Below, in pieces: positions 32,918-42,711 of a DNA stretch of 64,000 nucleotides. The notes beneath the pieces are model-generated. The model was not told the DNA's origin. It saw nothing but the letters and a program-made list of their open reading frames with translations, and did not search any database. Where the stretch lies: positions 310,001 through 374,000 of the forward strand of contig NZ_SRLB01000005.1 of NCBI RefSeq assembly GCF_004745635.1. The letters run 5' to 3'. The stretch is from Methylobacterium nonmethylotrophicum. GTDB taxonomy: Bacteria; Pseudomonadota; Alphaproteobacteria; Rhizobiales; Beijerinckiaceae. The stretch's first letter is position 1. Every line of letters starts with the position of its first letter. The position numbers and the translations under genes are program-made.

Positions 32918-33760
32918 GCACTTAGCTCGATGTCATGGGTTGCGGTCGAGAGCCAGCATAACGCTACGGGAATGGCGAACCCCAGCCCTGATGGTTCAAA
33001 ATGCCTCATCCGATCGGCCCTCCCCACAGATCGTCAGCATCAGCGTCCGTGAGAGGCACGCCAGCCGCCGAGAGGATGACCGGCGCCCATCGCTGAGCTT
33101 CAGCTTGGGTCCGCTTCCAGTTGCCGAAGTCGTGCCAATGCGCGCCGGGGTTGGCGCAGGGCTGGACTTCGCTCGTCGATAAGCTCCTCGCCGATCACCT
33201 CAACGCAAAGGGCCACCTGAAGTGATCGGCACAAGCCGGCGAAGATGCCGGACACGGTGCCAATCTGAGAGTTCAAGAAGTGATCACCCGCCTGAGGCGG
33301 TAGTGGCGGCCCGCGTGGTCACCACACTGACGCTTGGCGCTAAGCGCGCCGATGGCCGGGATGCTGATGATCCCCGCACTCATCGGCGAGCGTGCCACTG
33401 GAGGAAACCGATCGGAGACAGCGCGTGAACGGGGGCGAGGCCTACAAGGGGAAATTCTTGACCGCCGGCGCGCTTAACTTGCAATATTATTTCAATATTT
33501 GGCTGCAATAATATGCTATCATTATATATTCTATTTTTTCGTAGCGCGAAGCGCTTATGCTCTATATCGCACTGCCAGTTACATCTGTGCATTTGACTAA
33601 AAAGGGCGAATAAGTTAGTTACATTGAAACATTCGACGCGGGGGCGTGTCCAATGAAATATCATAAAAATGCAAATATATGTCTTTATTTAAGTTGGTAG
33701 ATTGGTCAAAAATCCTGTAGCGGAAATTTTGTCTCACATTAGTTTCATCGGAGAAATGCC
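32918..33760. other. Gene-poor region after tRNA-Leu, becoming AT-rich
   Basis: From 32918 to about 33430 the DNA has ordinary composition but only short frames without family resemblance, possibly remnants of lost genes. From about 33470 the sequence becomes strongly AT-rich and includes stretches such as TATATATTC and TTTTTTC near 33530, probably the promoter region of the repeat protein gene. No copy of the tRNA 3' end (attachment repeat) was found within the islet. Confidence 0.5.
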
Positions 33761-34762
33761 ATGAAAGCTCCTTATATTAACAAGGATAAGTATTCTGATA
33801 TCTTATAGAAGAACAAGAATATTGGAGAAGTTGAATACTGGTTGTTGCAATCTGAAAATTCAGCTTCGACAATCATAGGCTATAATAGTCAGGGCGTTGT
33901 TGGTCCAGGCTGGAACGTCGTTAATTATGGTGATTATAATTCTAATGGCATCACTGATATACTATGGGCGAATGAAAATTCAGGTCAGGTTGTCTGGTGG
34001 GATTTGGCCGATGGTGGCCAAAACACAGTTCACTCATTAGGGAACATTGGCCCGGAGTGGAAGGCAATCCCGTCCTACGGCAATAATGCGTCGACCTACA
34101 GCCCTACTCCACCCCTTTGGTATAACACATCAACTTGCCAAGTCGTTCGATGGGAAATCTCCAATGGAGAAGTCGTTTCGACTACGGAAGTAGGAAGAGC
34201 AGATCCGAATGCTGGCTGGGAAGCACTTGGGTCAAGCAGCGGAAAAATTTATTGGAGAAATCAACAGACCGGCGAGACGGGCTATTGGAGCGGATCCTCT
34301 TCCGCAAACCAGTCATGGACCAGACTTGAGAATAGAGGATCTGACTGGAAATTCCTGGGTCTTGGGGATTTTGCCAATGATGACTCATCTACTTCATCAT
34401 ATCCTCAATATAGTACTAATAGAGTTAATGGCACTTTGTGGCAAAACATGAAAACCGGCGAAGTCTCAACCGGCTATGATATAGTCACATTCACTGTCTA
34501 CAGTTGGTTTTATACAACCGTGAGCCAGTCGTACGCAACTCGGACTTTGGGATATGCAGCGCCAGGATGGGAAGCGACTATAGGACAGTTTACATCTCAA
34601 CCATCAGGTCAAATTCTCGGCAATCCACCAAGAGGCAGTGTCACAGATAGTATAATCTGGCACAATCAGCAAACCGGCGAGATTCTTGTCTGGGATGTTG
34701 GGAATGGACCAGGAGCTTTTCATACACTAAACACCGTCTCCTCAGAATGGAATATTCTATAA
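33761..34762 (+). pseudogene. FG-GAP/VCBS-like repeat protein interrupted by amber codon at residue 16
   Basis: The reading frame from ATG 33761 (GGAGAA 6 nt upstream) runs to 34762 with a single in-frame TAG at 33806-33808. Six related units follow one another, each with a W-x-N-x-x-[ST]-G-[EQ]-[VT] core: DILW before ANENSGQVVWW, LWYNTSTCQVVRW, IYWRNQQTGETGYW, LWQNMKTGEVSTG and IIWHNQQTGEILVW. In the first unit the text is DIL*KNKNIGEVEYW, so the stop occupies the Trp position; TGG to TAG is one base change. There is no signal peptide. The gene is far more AT-rich than its surroundings, a sign of transfer. If translation restarts, TTG at 33842 is a possible start for a 306-residue form. Confidence 0.8.
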
Positions 34763-34772
34763 TATCGACCTC

Positions 34773-34788
34773 GACCTTTAGAAAGGTC
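34773..34788 (+). terminator. Short hairpin after the repeat protein gene
   Basis: GACCTTT and AAAGGTC are exact complements with a 2-nt spacer, 10 nt beyond the stop. There is no T-run, so it is a weak or factor-dependent terminator at best. Confidence 0.4.
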
Positions 34789-34829
34789 AGATATTAATCG
34801 ACTGACGCTCGTCGTAGCCGTCTTCACGT

Positions 34830-34865
34830 GACGCCAGGCAGGCTCATGAAAGCCTCACTGGCGTC
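34830..34865. repeat. Strong stem-loop at the edge of the AT-rich islet
   Basis: Arms GACGCCAG and CTGGCGTC enclose a second exact stem GGCT/AGCC around a 6-nt loop, with 3-nt internal bulges on both sides. No T-tract follows. It marks a return to GC-rich sequence within the islet and could be a transcript end or a mobile-element end. Confidence 0.6.
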
Positions 34866-34974
34866 TCGTCGTCGGGCAGGTTTGCCGTCGCTGTACCCGC
34901 AGTGCAAGGGGAACTTAAAATGTTTATAATATTTCAATTATATATCTTGAATATTTTACATAAGATCATAATAT

Positions 34975-35589
34975 TCATAACATATTGAAGCTTTGCGCGA
35001 TGGCCGATTGTACATCACTCACGTTCGGCGCCCGCATCACCGCCCCCATCACGGCCACGCTAGCAGCCCCAGCCGCGCGACAAGCCGGGGCCGTCCCAGA
35101 ATCAACGCCCCCCAGCGCCACCACCGGCATCACCCCCGCCGCCTCCCGCAACACCCCCAACCCGAGCGCGGGCCCATAGCCCGGCTTGCTGGCCGTCAGA
35201 AAAATCGGGCTCAAGGTCACGTAATCCGCCCCTGCCTCCCGCGCCGCCCGCACCTCCGCGAGGGAGTGGGCCGAGACGCCGAGCAACGCCCCCCGCCCCA
35301 GCCGCGCCCGGGCCGGGGCCACCGCCGCCGCGTCGCCGAGCTGGACGCCGGCCGCCCCCACCCGCGCCGCGAGGTCCACGTCGCGGCCGATGGTGAGCGC
35401 GCCGCCGACCCGGGCCACCTGCCCGGCCAGGGCCTCGGCGAGGGCCGCCCGCTCGGGGGCGGGCAGGTCGCGGTCGCGCAGCCAGATCCAGCGGGCGCCG
35501 GCAGCGAGGCAGGCGGCGATGCGGGTCTCCAGGGGTTCGGGGCAGCCGTGCCGGTCGGTGACGATCAGCAGGCGGGCGGGCAGGCTCAC
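34975..35589 (-). CDS. thiE: Thiamine phosphate synthase
   Basis: A 204-residue TIM-barrel enzyme that joins the pyrimidine and thiazole phosphates to thiamine phosphate. Typical strands are seen: LLIVTDRHG at the start, [46 protein letters not shown] and MPVVALGGV. The start is GTG 35589, overlapping the thiG stop as GTGA, so translation is coupled. It is the last gene of the thi operon. The stop falls in AT-rich islet sequence, meaning the islet boundary lies exactly at the gene end. Confidence 0.95.
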   Translation of the reverse strand: MSLPARLLIVTDRHGCPEPLETRIAACLAAGARWIWLRDRDLPAPERAALAEALAGQVARVGGALTIGRDVDLAARVGAAGVQLGDAAAVAPARARLGRGALLGVSAHSLAEVRAAREAGADYVTLSPIFLTASKPGYGPALGLGVLREAAGVMPVVALGGVDSGTAPACRAAGAASVAVMGAVMRAPNVSDVQSAIAQSFNML

Positions 35590-36365
35590 GAGCCGACGAG
35601 GCCGAGCTGCGGGCTCGACGGCTCGGCGCGGGCGCGACGCGGGATGCGGCCGGCGAGGTGGGCGAGGCGGCCGGCCTCGACGGCGTGGCGCATGGCGCGG
35701 GCCATCCGGACCGGGTCGTCCGCCTTGGCGACGGCGGTGTTGAGGAGCACCGCGCTCGCGCCGAGCTCCATCGCGATCACCGCGTCGGAGGCGGTGCCGA
35801 TGCCGGCATCCACGATCACCGGCACGGGCGAGCGCCGGCAGATCAGCTCGAGGTTGGCCGGGTTGGCGACGCCCATGCCGGAGCCGATCAGCGAGCCCAT
35901 CGGCATCACGGCGGCGGCGCCGAGATCGGCGAGCCGGCTGCACACGACGGGGTCGTCGTTGCAGTAGGGCAGGACTTTGAACCCGGATTCGACCAGCTGG
36001 CGGGTGGCCTCGATCGTCTCGGCGACGTCGGGATAGAGCGTCTCGCGGTCGCCGATCACCTCGACCTTGATCCAGTCGGTGCCGAGCGCCTCGCGGGCGA
36101 GCTCCGCCGTCATCACGGCGTCGCGGGCGGTCTCGCAGCCGGCGGTGTTGGGCAGGAAGCGCGCGCCTTTCAGGCGCGCGACGGTGTCCGAGCCGTGGCC
36201 GTGGAGCGAGATGCGGCGGATCGAGACCGTCACCACCTCGGCGCCGCTCGCCCGCACCGCCTCGCTCATGATCGCTTGCGTCGGGTAGCCGGCAGTGCCG
36301 ATGAGGAGGCGCGAGGACAGGGTCGTGCCGGCGATGACGAGGGGATCGTCGTGGGAGTGGGTCAT
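35586..36365 (-). CDS. thiG: Thiazole synthase
   Basis: A 259-residue TIM-barrel enzyme that builds the thiazole phosphate of thiamine from deoxyxylulose phosphate, dehydroglycine and ThiS thiocarboxylate. The Schiff-base Lys is in [10 protein letters not shown]; the [21 protein letters not shown] and VIVDAGIGT segments are typical. A C-terminal extension of about 10 residues is rich in Ser and Pro. ATG 36365 has GGAGGAA upstream. It is separated from thiS by the inserted GIY-YIG gene and palindrome but lies on the same strand. Confidence 0.96.
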   Translation of the reverse strand: MTHSHDDPLVIAGTTLSSRLLIGTAGYPTQAIMSEAVRASGAEVVTVSIRRISLHGHGSDTVARLKGARFLPNTAGCETARDAVMTAELAREALGTDWIKVEVIGDRETLYPDVAETIEATRQLVESGFKVLPYCNDDPVVCSRLADLGAAAVMPMGSLIGSGMGVANPANLELICRRSPVPVIVDAGIGTASDAVIAMELGASAVLLNTAVAKADDPVRMARAMRHAVEAGRLAHLAGRIPRRARAEPSSPQLGLVGS

Positions 36366-36418
36366 GGGATTCCTCCGCGTCTCGTTGGACAGTTGGTTTG
36401 GACAGGCTGCTGCCCGCT

Positions 36419-36799
36419 TCACGATGAGGCACTGGGCGTGCAGCAACCCGCATCGTCGAGCATCGGTGTCGATCCATGCTCATCGATCATGATCGAACTC
36501 GTCTCGTCCTGCAGATGAGATCTTTTGGCCAGCTGCTTGAGGCGATCCCAATCGCTTTGAATCAGCGCTTCCTTCTTCGCCCTGCTCCAACCTTTGACGC
36601 GCCTCTCCATCGCAATGGCATCGGTGATGCGCTCAAACATTTCGGCGTAGACGAGCGTGACGGGCCGACGCTGGCGTGTATGGCCGGGATAGGTGCCGGC
36701 CTGATGCTCGCCAATCCGCTTGTCGAGGCTCGTCCCACGCGCCGATCCGACGTAATAGCTGTTGTCGGCGCATCGCAGGATATAGACGAAGGCATTCAT
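36419..36799 (-). CDS. GIY-YIG nuclease-like protein (UPF0213 type)
   Basis: A 126-residue single-domain protein. The GIY-YIG signature appears as VYI (5-7) and YYVGS (15-19), followed by conserved Arg28, His32 and metal-binding Glu65 ([11 protein letters not shown]). It could cleave branched or structured DNA. It sits between thiS and thiG on the operon strand, next to a 134-bp palindrome at 36846-36979, so the pair looks like one inserted unit. The C-terminal 25 residues lie outside the domain. The start context is AT-rich and without a clear ribosome site. Confidence 0.9.
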   Translation of the reverse strand: MNAFVYILRCADNSYYVGSARGTSLDKRIGEHQAGTYPGHTRQRRPVTLVYAEMFERITDAIAMERRVKGWSRAKKEALIQSDWDRLKQLAKRSHLQDETSSIMIDEHGSTPMLDDAGCCTPSASS

Positions 36800-36845
36800 A
36801 GTAGAAGATCTCCGCCAAATTATTGTTGCTGAACGATTTGTGATT

Positions 36846-36979
36846 TCCCATTTTCGACCTCATCCTGAGGTGCGACCGTAGGGAGCCTCGAAGGAGGGCT
36901 CCAGAGGCCTCAGCGATTTCTGGAGCCCTCCTTCGAGGCCCACTGACGTGGGCACCTCAGGATGAGGTCGAGAATGGGA
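36846..36979. repeat. 134-bp palindromic repeat, copy A (in the thi operon)
   Basis: The outer arms TCCCATT(T/C)TCGACC and the CCTCATCCTGAGGTG block pair over 27 bases with one mismatch. Inner arms CCTCGAAGGAGGGCTCCAG pair exactly, around a short loop. Both arms are also present in copy B at 58056-58200. Transcribed, it would fold into a long cruciform-like hairpin inside the thi mRNA. Confidence 0.95.
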
Positions 36980-37025
36980 GGCACGACGCGTTCGTGATGC
37001 TGCGCAATCACGTCGAACGCCCCCA

Positions 37026-37238
37026 CTACCCGCCCTGCATGGCGCGCACGATCTCGACGCGGTCGCCCTCGGCGAGCGCCGTCGCGGCCCAGTCGCGCTG
37101 GCGCACCACGGCGCCGTTGAGCGCGATGGCGAAGCCTTGCGGCCCGGGGAGGTCGAGGTCGGCGGTCTCCTGGCGCCACAGGGCGTCGAGGGTGGCGGCC
37201 TCGCTGTCGCGGGGCTCGCCGTTGACGTGGAGCTTCAT
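37026..37238 (-). CDS. thiS: Sulfur carrier protein ThiS
   Basis: A 70-residue ubiquitin-like protein ending in Gly-Gly (AMQGG), whose C-terminal thiocarboxylate donates sulfur to ThiG. The start MKLHVNGEPR and the ALNGAVVRQRDW segment are typical. ATG 37238 overlaps the thiO stop by 4 nt (ATGA). ThiF, which activates it, is not in the window. Confidence 0.95.
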   Translation of the reverse strand: MKLHVNGEPRDSEAATLDALWRQETADLDLPGPQGFAIALNGAVVRQRDWAATALAEGDRVEIVRAMQGG

Positions 37239-38431
37239 GCGGGGTCTCCGGACGCGCGCGCGAACCGGGCGAGGCCGAAGGGGGCGGCCACCGGCAGCGT
37301 CTCGCCGCGCAGGATCAGGGTGGACACGGCCTCGGCGGTGACCGGGGCGAGGAGATAGCCGTTGCGGTGGTGGCCGGCGGCGAGGACCAGGCCGGGCAAA
37401 GCCTCGCCGAGGATCGGGGCATCGTCGTCGGAGGTCGGGCGAAAGCCGCTCCAGACGCCCGCCACCCGCATCTCCTCGACCCCGGGGAGCGCCCGGCGGG
37501 CGCCCTCCAGCAGGGCGTAGAGGCCGCCGGCGGTGAGGTGGGGGTCGAAGCCGGTCTCCTCGACGGTGGCGCCGACGATGAGCGTGCCGTCGCCCTTCGG
37601 TGCCATGTGGACCTGCTCGGTCCAGACCACGTGCGCGAGGGAGCCGCTGCGGGGCGTCATCTGCAGGGCCATCGACTGGCCTTTCAGCGGGCGCACCGGC
37701 AGGGCGAGGTCGGGCACCAGGCTCCCATCCCCGGCCCAGGCGCCGGAGGCGAGCACGACGGTGCCGGCCCGCAACGCGCCCGCAGCGGTCTCGACGCCGG
37801 CGACCCGGCCGCCCTCGCGGGTGAGCGCGGTGACGGCGGTCTCCTCGATCAGGCGCCCGCCGGCGGCGCGGAACGCAAGGCGCAGGGCGGCCATCACCCG
37901 GGCCGGGTCGACCTGGTGGTCGTCGGGGCAGAACAGGCCGGCGGTGACGGTGGGGCGCAGGCCCGGCTCGCGGGCGCGGATGGCGGGGCCGGACAGCCAC
38001 TCGGCGGCGAGGCCGTCGCGGCGCTGCAGGTCGTGGCGGAAGCGCAGGCGCTCGACCTCGTCGCGGCCGAGCGCGACGACGAGGGTGCCCTCGCGGCGGT
38101 AATCGATGGTGAGGCCCGATTCGGCCTCGAGGTCGTCGCGAAACGGGTGCCAGAGACGCTGGCTCGCGAGGCAGAGCGGCGACAGGGTCTCGGCCCCGGG
38201 CTCGTGCTCGGCCGCCGCCGCCAGCATGCCGGTGGCCGCGAGGCTCGCCCCGTCCCCGGCCCGGCCCCGCTCGATCACCGCGACGGCGAGGCCGGCGCGC
38301 GCCAGGCGCCAGCCGACCGAGAGGCCGATCAGCCCGGCGCCGATCACGGCCACGTCCGCGCGCTCCGGCAGCCGGTCCCTGCCCGGCTCCGCCTGCGGCC
38401 CGCTCCGCCGTCCGATCGTCTGCGCGTGCAC
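37235..38431 (-). CDS. thiO: Glycine oxidase
   Basis: A 398-residue FAD enzyme (DAO family) that oxidises glycine to the dehydroglycine needed by ThiG. The FAD motif VAVIGAGLIGLSVGW lies near residues 28-42; the central TGMLAAAAEHE and C-terminal WSGFRPTSDDDAPILG and GHHRNGYLLAP match ThiO. GTG 38431 has GGAG 6 nt upstream; an in-frame GTG at 38443 is the alternative start. It is the first gene of thiO-thiS-(GIY-YIG)-thiG-thiE and lies 80 nt after the TPP riboswitch. Confidence 0.94.
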   Translation of the reverse strand: MHAQTIGRRSGPQAEPGRDRLPERADVAVIGAGLIGLSVGWRLARAGLAVAVIERGRAGDGASLAATGMLAAAAEHEPGAETLSPLCLASQRLWHPFRDDLEAESGLTIDYRREGTLVVALGRDEVERLRFRHDLQRRDGLAAEWLSGPAIRAREPGLRPTVTAGLFCPDDHQVDPARVMAALRLAFRAAGGRLIEETAVTALTREGGRVAGVETAAGALRAGTVVLASGAWAGDGSLVPDLALPVRPLKGQSMALQMTPRSGSLAHVVWTEQVHMAPKGDGTLIVGATVEETGFDPHLTAGGLYALLEGARRALPGVEEMRVAGVWSGFRPTSDDDAPILGEALPGLVLAAGHHRNGYLLAPVTAEAVSTLILRGETLPVAAPFGLARFARASGDPA

Positions 38432-38510
38432 CCTCGTCTCCACGGTGGCCCGAAGAGAGTGGACTGCGCCCGGTGGCCGGATGATGCGCGCGGATCCTGG
38501 AGGACCCTGT

Positions 38511-38632
38511 CCAATCCCTACGCCGGTATGAGCCGGATCAGGTTCGAAGGATTTCCGCGCCGACCGGGCCTGACGAAGGCCATCGGTCCAGCGGTGTCTC
38601 AGCCCCTTGCCGGGGATCTCCCTGGAACACCC
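38511..38632 (-). promoter_or_regulatory. TPP riboswitch controlling the thi operon
   Basis: Read on the minus strand, the aptamer has the P2/P3 signature GGGGCTGAGACACC, then after a variable P3 arm the P4/P5 signature CCTTCGAACCTGATCCGG, and ends in CCGGCGTAGGGA, which pairs with the start. All hallmarks of the THI element are present. It lies about 80 nt upstream of thiO; bound thiamine pyrophosphate would reduce thi expression, probably by blocking the ribosome site. Confidence 0.95.
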
Positions 38633-38672
38633 GGTATTTGGCGAGGGACGGGCCGGCCGTCAACCACCCGGA

Positions 38673-39920
38673 TCAGCCACCCTTGCCCGGACGGTAGATC
38701 GCCATCTCCTCGGCGAAGCCGTCGAGGGGGTGGGTGCCGAGCAGCTCGGGGTCGCCCCACAGGAAGTCGACGAAAGGCTTCGACATCAGGAGCGGCTCGG
38801 ACAGGACCTTGTTGAGCTTGGCCAGGCGGCTGGCCAGGTTCACGTCGCGGCCGATCACCGTGAAGTCGAGGCGCGCGCCCGAGCCGACATTGCCGTAGGC
38901 CGCCTCGCCGTGGTGGAGCGCGATGCCGACCTCGATGCGGGTCGGGAAGCGCCCGGCGCGGTTGGCCTCCTCGACCCGGCGCAGCGCGGTCTGGGCGGCG
39001 GAGAGCGCGCCCTGCGCGGCGCCGCCGAGATCGTCGCCGCTCTCGCGGAAGATCGCCAGCAGGCCGTCGCCCATGTATTTCAGCACCTCGCCGCCCTCGC
39101 TCTCGATCGGCGGCACCAGGCAATCGAAATAGGTGTTGAGGAGCTCCACCGAGGCCTCCGGCGGGAGCGCATCGGTGAGGCGGGTATAGCCGCGCATGTC
39201 GGCGAAGAGGATCGCCGAGCGGATCCGCTCGACCTGGCCCCGGCGGATGAAGCCAGCCAGGATCGCCTGGTGCGGCCCGTCGCCGACATAGACCCGCAGC
39301 ACGTGGTCGAGGCGGGCGTTGAGGCCGCGCATCTCCATCACGGCGGAGAGGGTCGGCACGATGAAGCGCAGGATCGCCAGGTCGTCGTCGCGAAACCCCC
39401 GCGGGTCGCGGGTCGCGAAGGTGACGCCGTTCTTTGTGCCGTTGGTGAAGAACAGCGGCACGGTGATGTAGTGGGTGTAGCCCGCCGCCTTCAGCTCCGG
39501 GATGATGCTGAAGCGGTCGTCCGGCGTCTCGCGCAGGTCGAGGATCAGCCACTGGCCGGTGGCGTAGACATGCGCGAAGGGGCTGCGGGCGAGCGCCTGC
39601 TCGGTCGCCTCGCCGTGCGGGAAGAGGCGGAAGCTGACCCCGTCCTCCCGGGTCCAGAACCGGCCGACGCCGGAATAGTCCGAGTGCAGCGCGTCGATGG
39701 CGGTGGTGGCCCGGTCGACCGGCACGCCGAGGTCGATCAGCCGCTCGGCCATGCCGGCGAGGAGGTCGCCGGATTCGGGAAGCCGCGCGCCCTCGCTGAG
39801 CAGCCAGTCGCGCAGGGCCACGCAGTCGCGGAACAGGCCGATCGGGATGTCGCTCGCCTCCGATCCGTCCGCCGCGGCCGTGGGCGTCGGGGCAGCGTTG
39901 AGGCGAGGCTGGTCGTGCAT
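38673..39920 (-). CDS. Class III adenylate/guanylate cyclase with N-terminal sensor region
   Basis: A 415-residue protein. Residues 30-210 resemble a GAF-like or DUF-type sensor (HYITVPLFFTNG, VTFATRDPRGF). Residues 240-400 are a class III nucleotide cyclase: SAILFADMRGYTRL with a metal-binding Asp, YMGDGLLAIF with the second Asp, and GRDVNLASRLAKL for nucleotide binding. The product is probably cAMP. There is no membrane segment, so it acts in the cytoplasm. ATG 39920 was chosen because MHDQP starts the coding composition. It is 41 nt from the riboswitch, upstream of the thi operon on the same strand, but functionally separate. Confidence 0.93.
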   Translation of the reverse strand: MHDQPRLNAAPTPTAAADGSEASDIPIGLFRDCVALRDWLLSEGARLPESGDLLAGMAERLIDLGVPVDRATTAIDALHSDYSGVGRFWTREDGVSFRLFPHGEATEQALARSPFAHVYATGQWLILDLRETPDDRFSIIPELKAAGYTHYITVPLFFTNGTKNGVTFATRDPRGFRDDDLAILRFIVPTLSAVMEMRGLNARLDHVLRVYVGDGPHQAILAGFIRRGQVERIRSAILFADMRGYTRLTDALPPEASVELLNTYFDCLVPPIESEGGEVLKYMGDGLLAIFRESGDDLGGAAQGALSAAQTALRRVEEANRAGRFPTRIEVGIALHHGEAAYGNVGSGARLDFTVIGRDVNLASRLAKLNKVLSEPLLMSKPFVDFLWGDPELLGTHPLDGFAEEMAIYRPGKGG

Positions 39921-40183
39921 GGCTCTGACATGGGCGCTGGCCCGCGGGACGGCAAGGCTTGGCGGCGGGCAACCGACGGCATCCCGGCGGCAGGCCTTCG
40001 AGCATCCCGGCGACCGCCTCTTGGCGCCTGACCTTGCGTCTGCTACGGATTGTGTCGCCCCCGGGACCCGCGTCCCGCTCGGCCGTAAGCGTCTCACGTC
40101 AAGCAACGCGCTCCCTGGGTGGTTCCACCGGGCGGGTGCGCGTCGCCTCGCACGGGCGGATCCGCCGTTCCGAAAGACGTGGC

Positions 40184-40435
40184 ATGCACTCCCTTCCGTC
40201 CCCGAAGCGGCTCCCGGCCCGCTACGCGCCGCTGGTGACCGCGTTCCTGCTGTCGGTGATGATGACCGGCATCGTCTCCGCCATTGCGACCCTGCTCAGC
40301 CTCGGCGTCACGCCCGATGCGCTGCTGCACTGGCCGCGGGCCTGGGGCTTCTCCTGGCTGGTCGCCTTCCCGACGCTGCTGCTCGTCCTGCCGCTGGTCC
40401 GTCGCGTCGCGGCGCGGATCGTGGCGCCGCGTTAG
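40184..40435 (+). CDS. DUF2798 family small membrane protein (83 aa)
   Basis: Two hydrophobic segments (about residues 16-40 and 50-72) in a short protein with a basic C-terminus. The conserved core PLVTAFLLSVMMTGIVSAIATL and the AWGFSWLVAFP part match the DUF2798 family pattern. Function unknown. It converges on rpoD with a shared hairpin terminator. Confidence 0.88.
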   Translation: MHSLPSPKRLPARYAPLVTAFLLSVMMTGIVSAIATLLSLGVTPDALLHWPRAWGFSWLVAFPTLLLVLPLVRRVAARIVAPR

Positions 40436-40451
40436 CGCCGCGCCCAGCAAA

Positions 40452-40482
40452 GAAGCCCGGGACGCGATGCGTCCCGGGCTTC
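40452..40482. terminator. Bidirectional terminator between the DUF2798 gene and rpoD
   Basis: A perfect 14-bp stem GAAGCCCGGGACGC with a 3-nt loop. On the minus strand it is followed by TTTGCTG (rpoD side); on the plus strand by TCGCG. It lies 17 nt from one stop and 22 nt from the other. Confidence 0.88.
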
Positions 40483-40503
40483 TCGCGTCCTCGTCGTCCG
40501 GCC

Positions 40504-42501
<1,998 letters not shown>

Positions 42502-42711
42502 GCTCAGCCTATGCTTCCCGGTGTCGGCAGTGCCCGGGCGGGGGAGGCTCCCGCCGTGCCGGCACCGTGATGTCTCGTCGGACGGCGCACGAGCCGTCCC
42601 AGGATCTCACGCAAATGTGCAAGCCATTCGATCGACTTGCCGTTAACTAGTCCGGGCGGAAGCCGCAAGCCGCGCGTGGCGTCAGGACGGTTCCGTCACG
42701 ATCCGGCCTCT

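Noticed and set aside
32803-33027. 74-codon minus-strand frame over tRNA-Leu
   Set aside because: It contains the antisense of the tRNA (the familiar GADGGTRTRT peptide), an artefact of annotation.
33222-33428. Short frame in the gap after tRNA-Leu
   Set aside because: No ribosome site, no family resemblance and biased composition; may be part of a gene remnant but cannot be supported.
32918-34974. Search for an attachment-site duplication of the tRNA-Leu 3' end
   Set aside because: No second copy of the T-arm/acceptor sequence was found to the right, so an integrated element with defined ends is not claimed.
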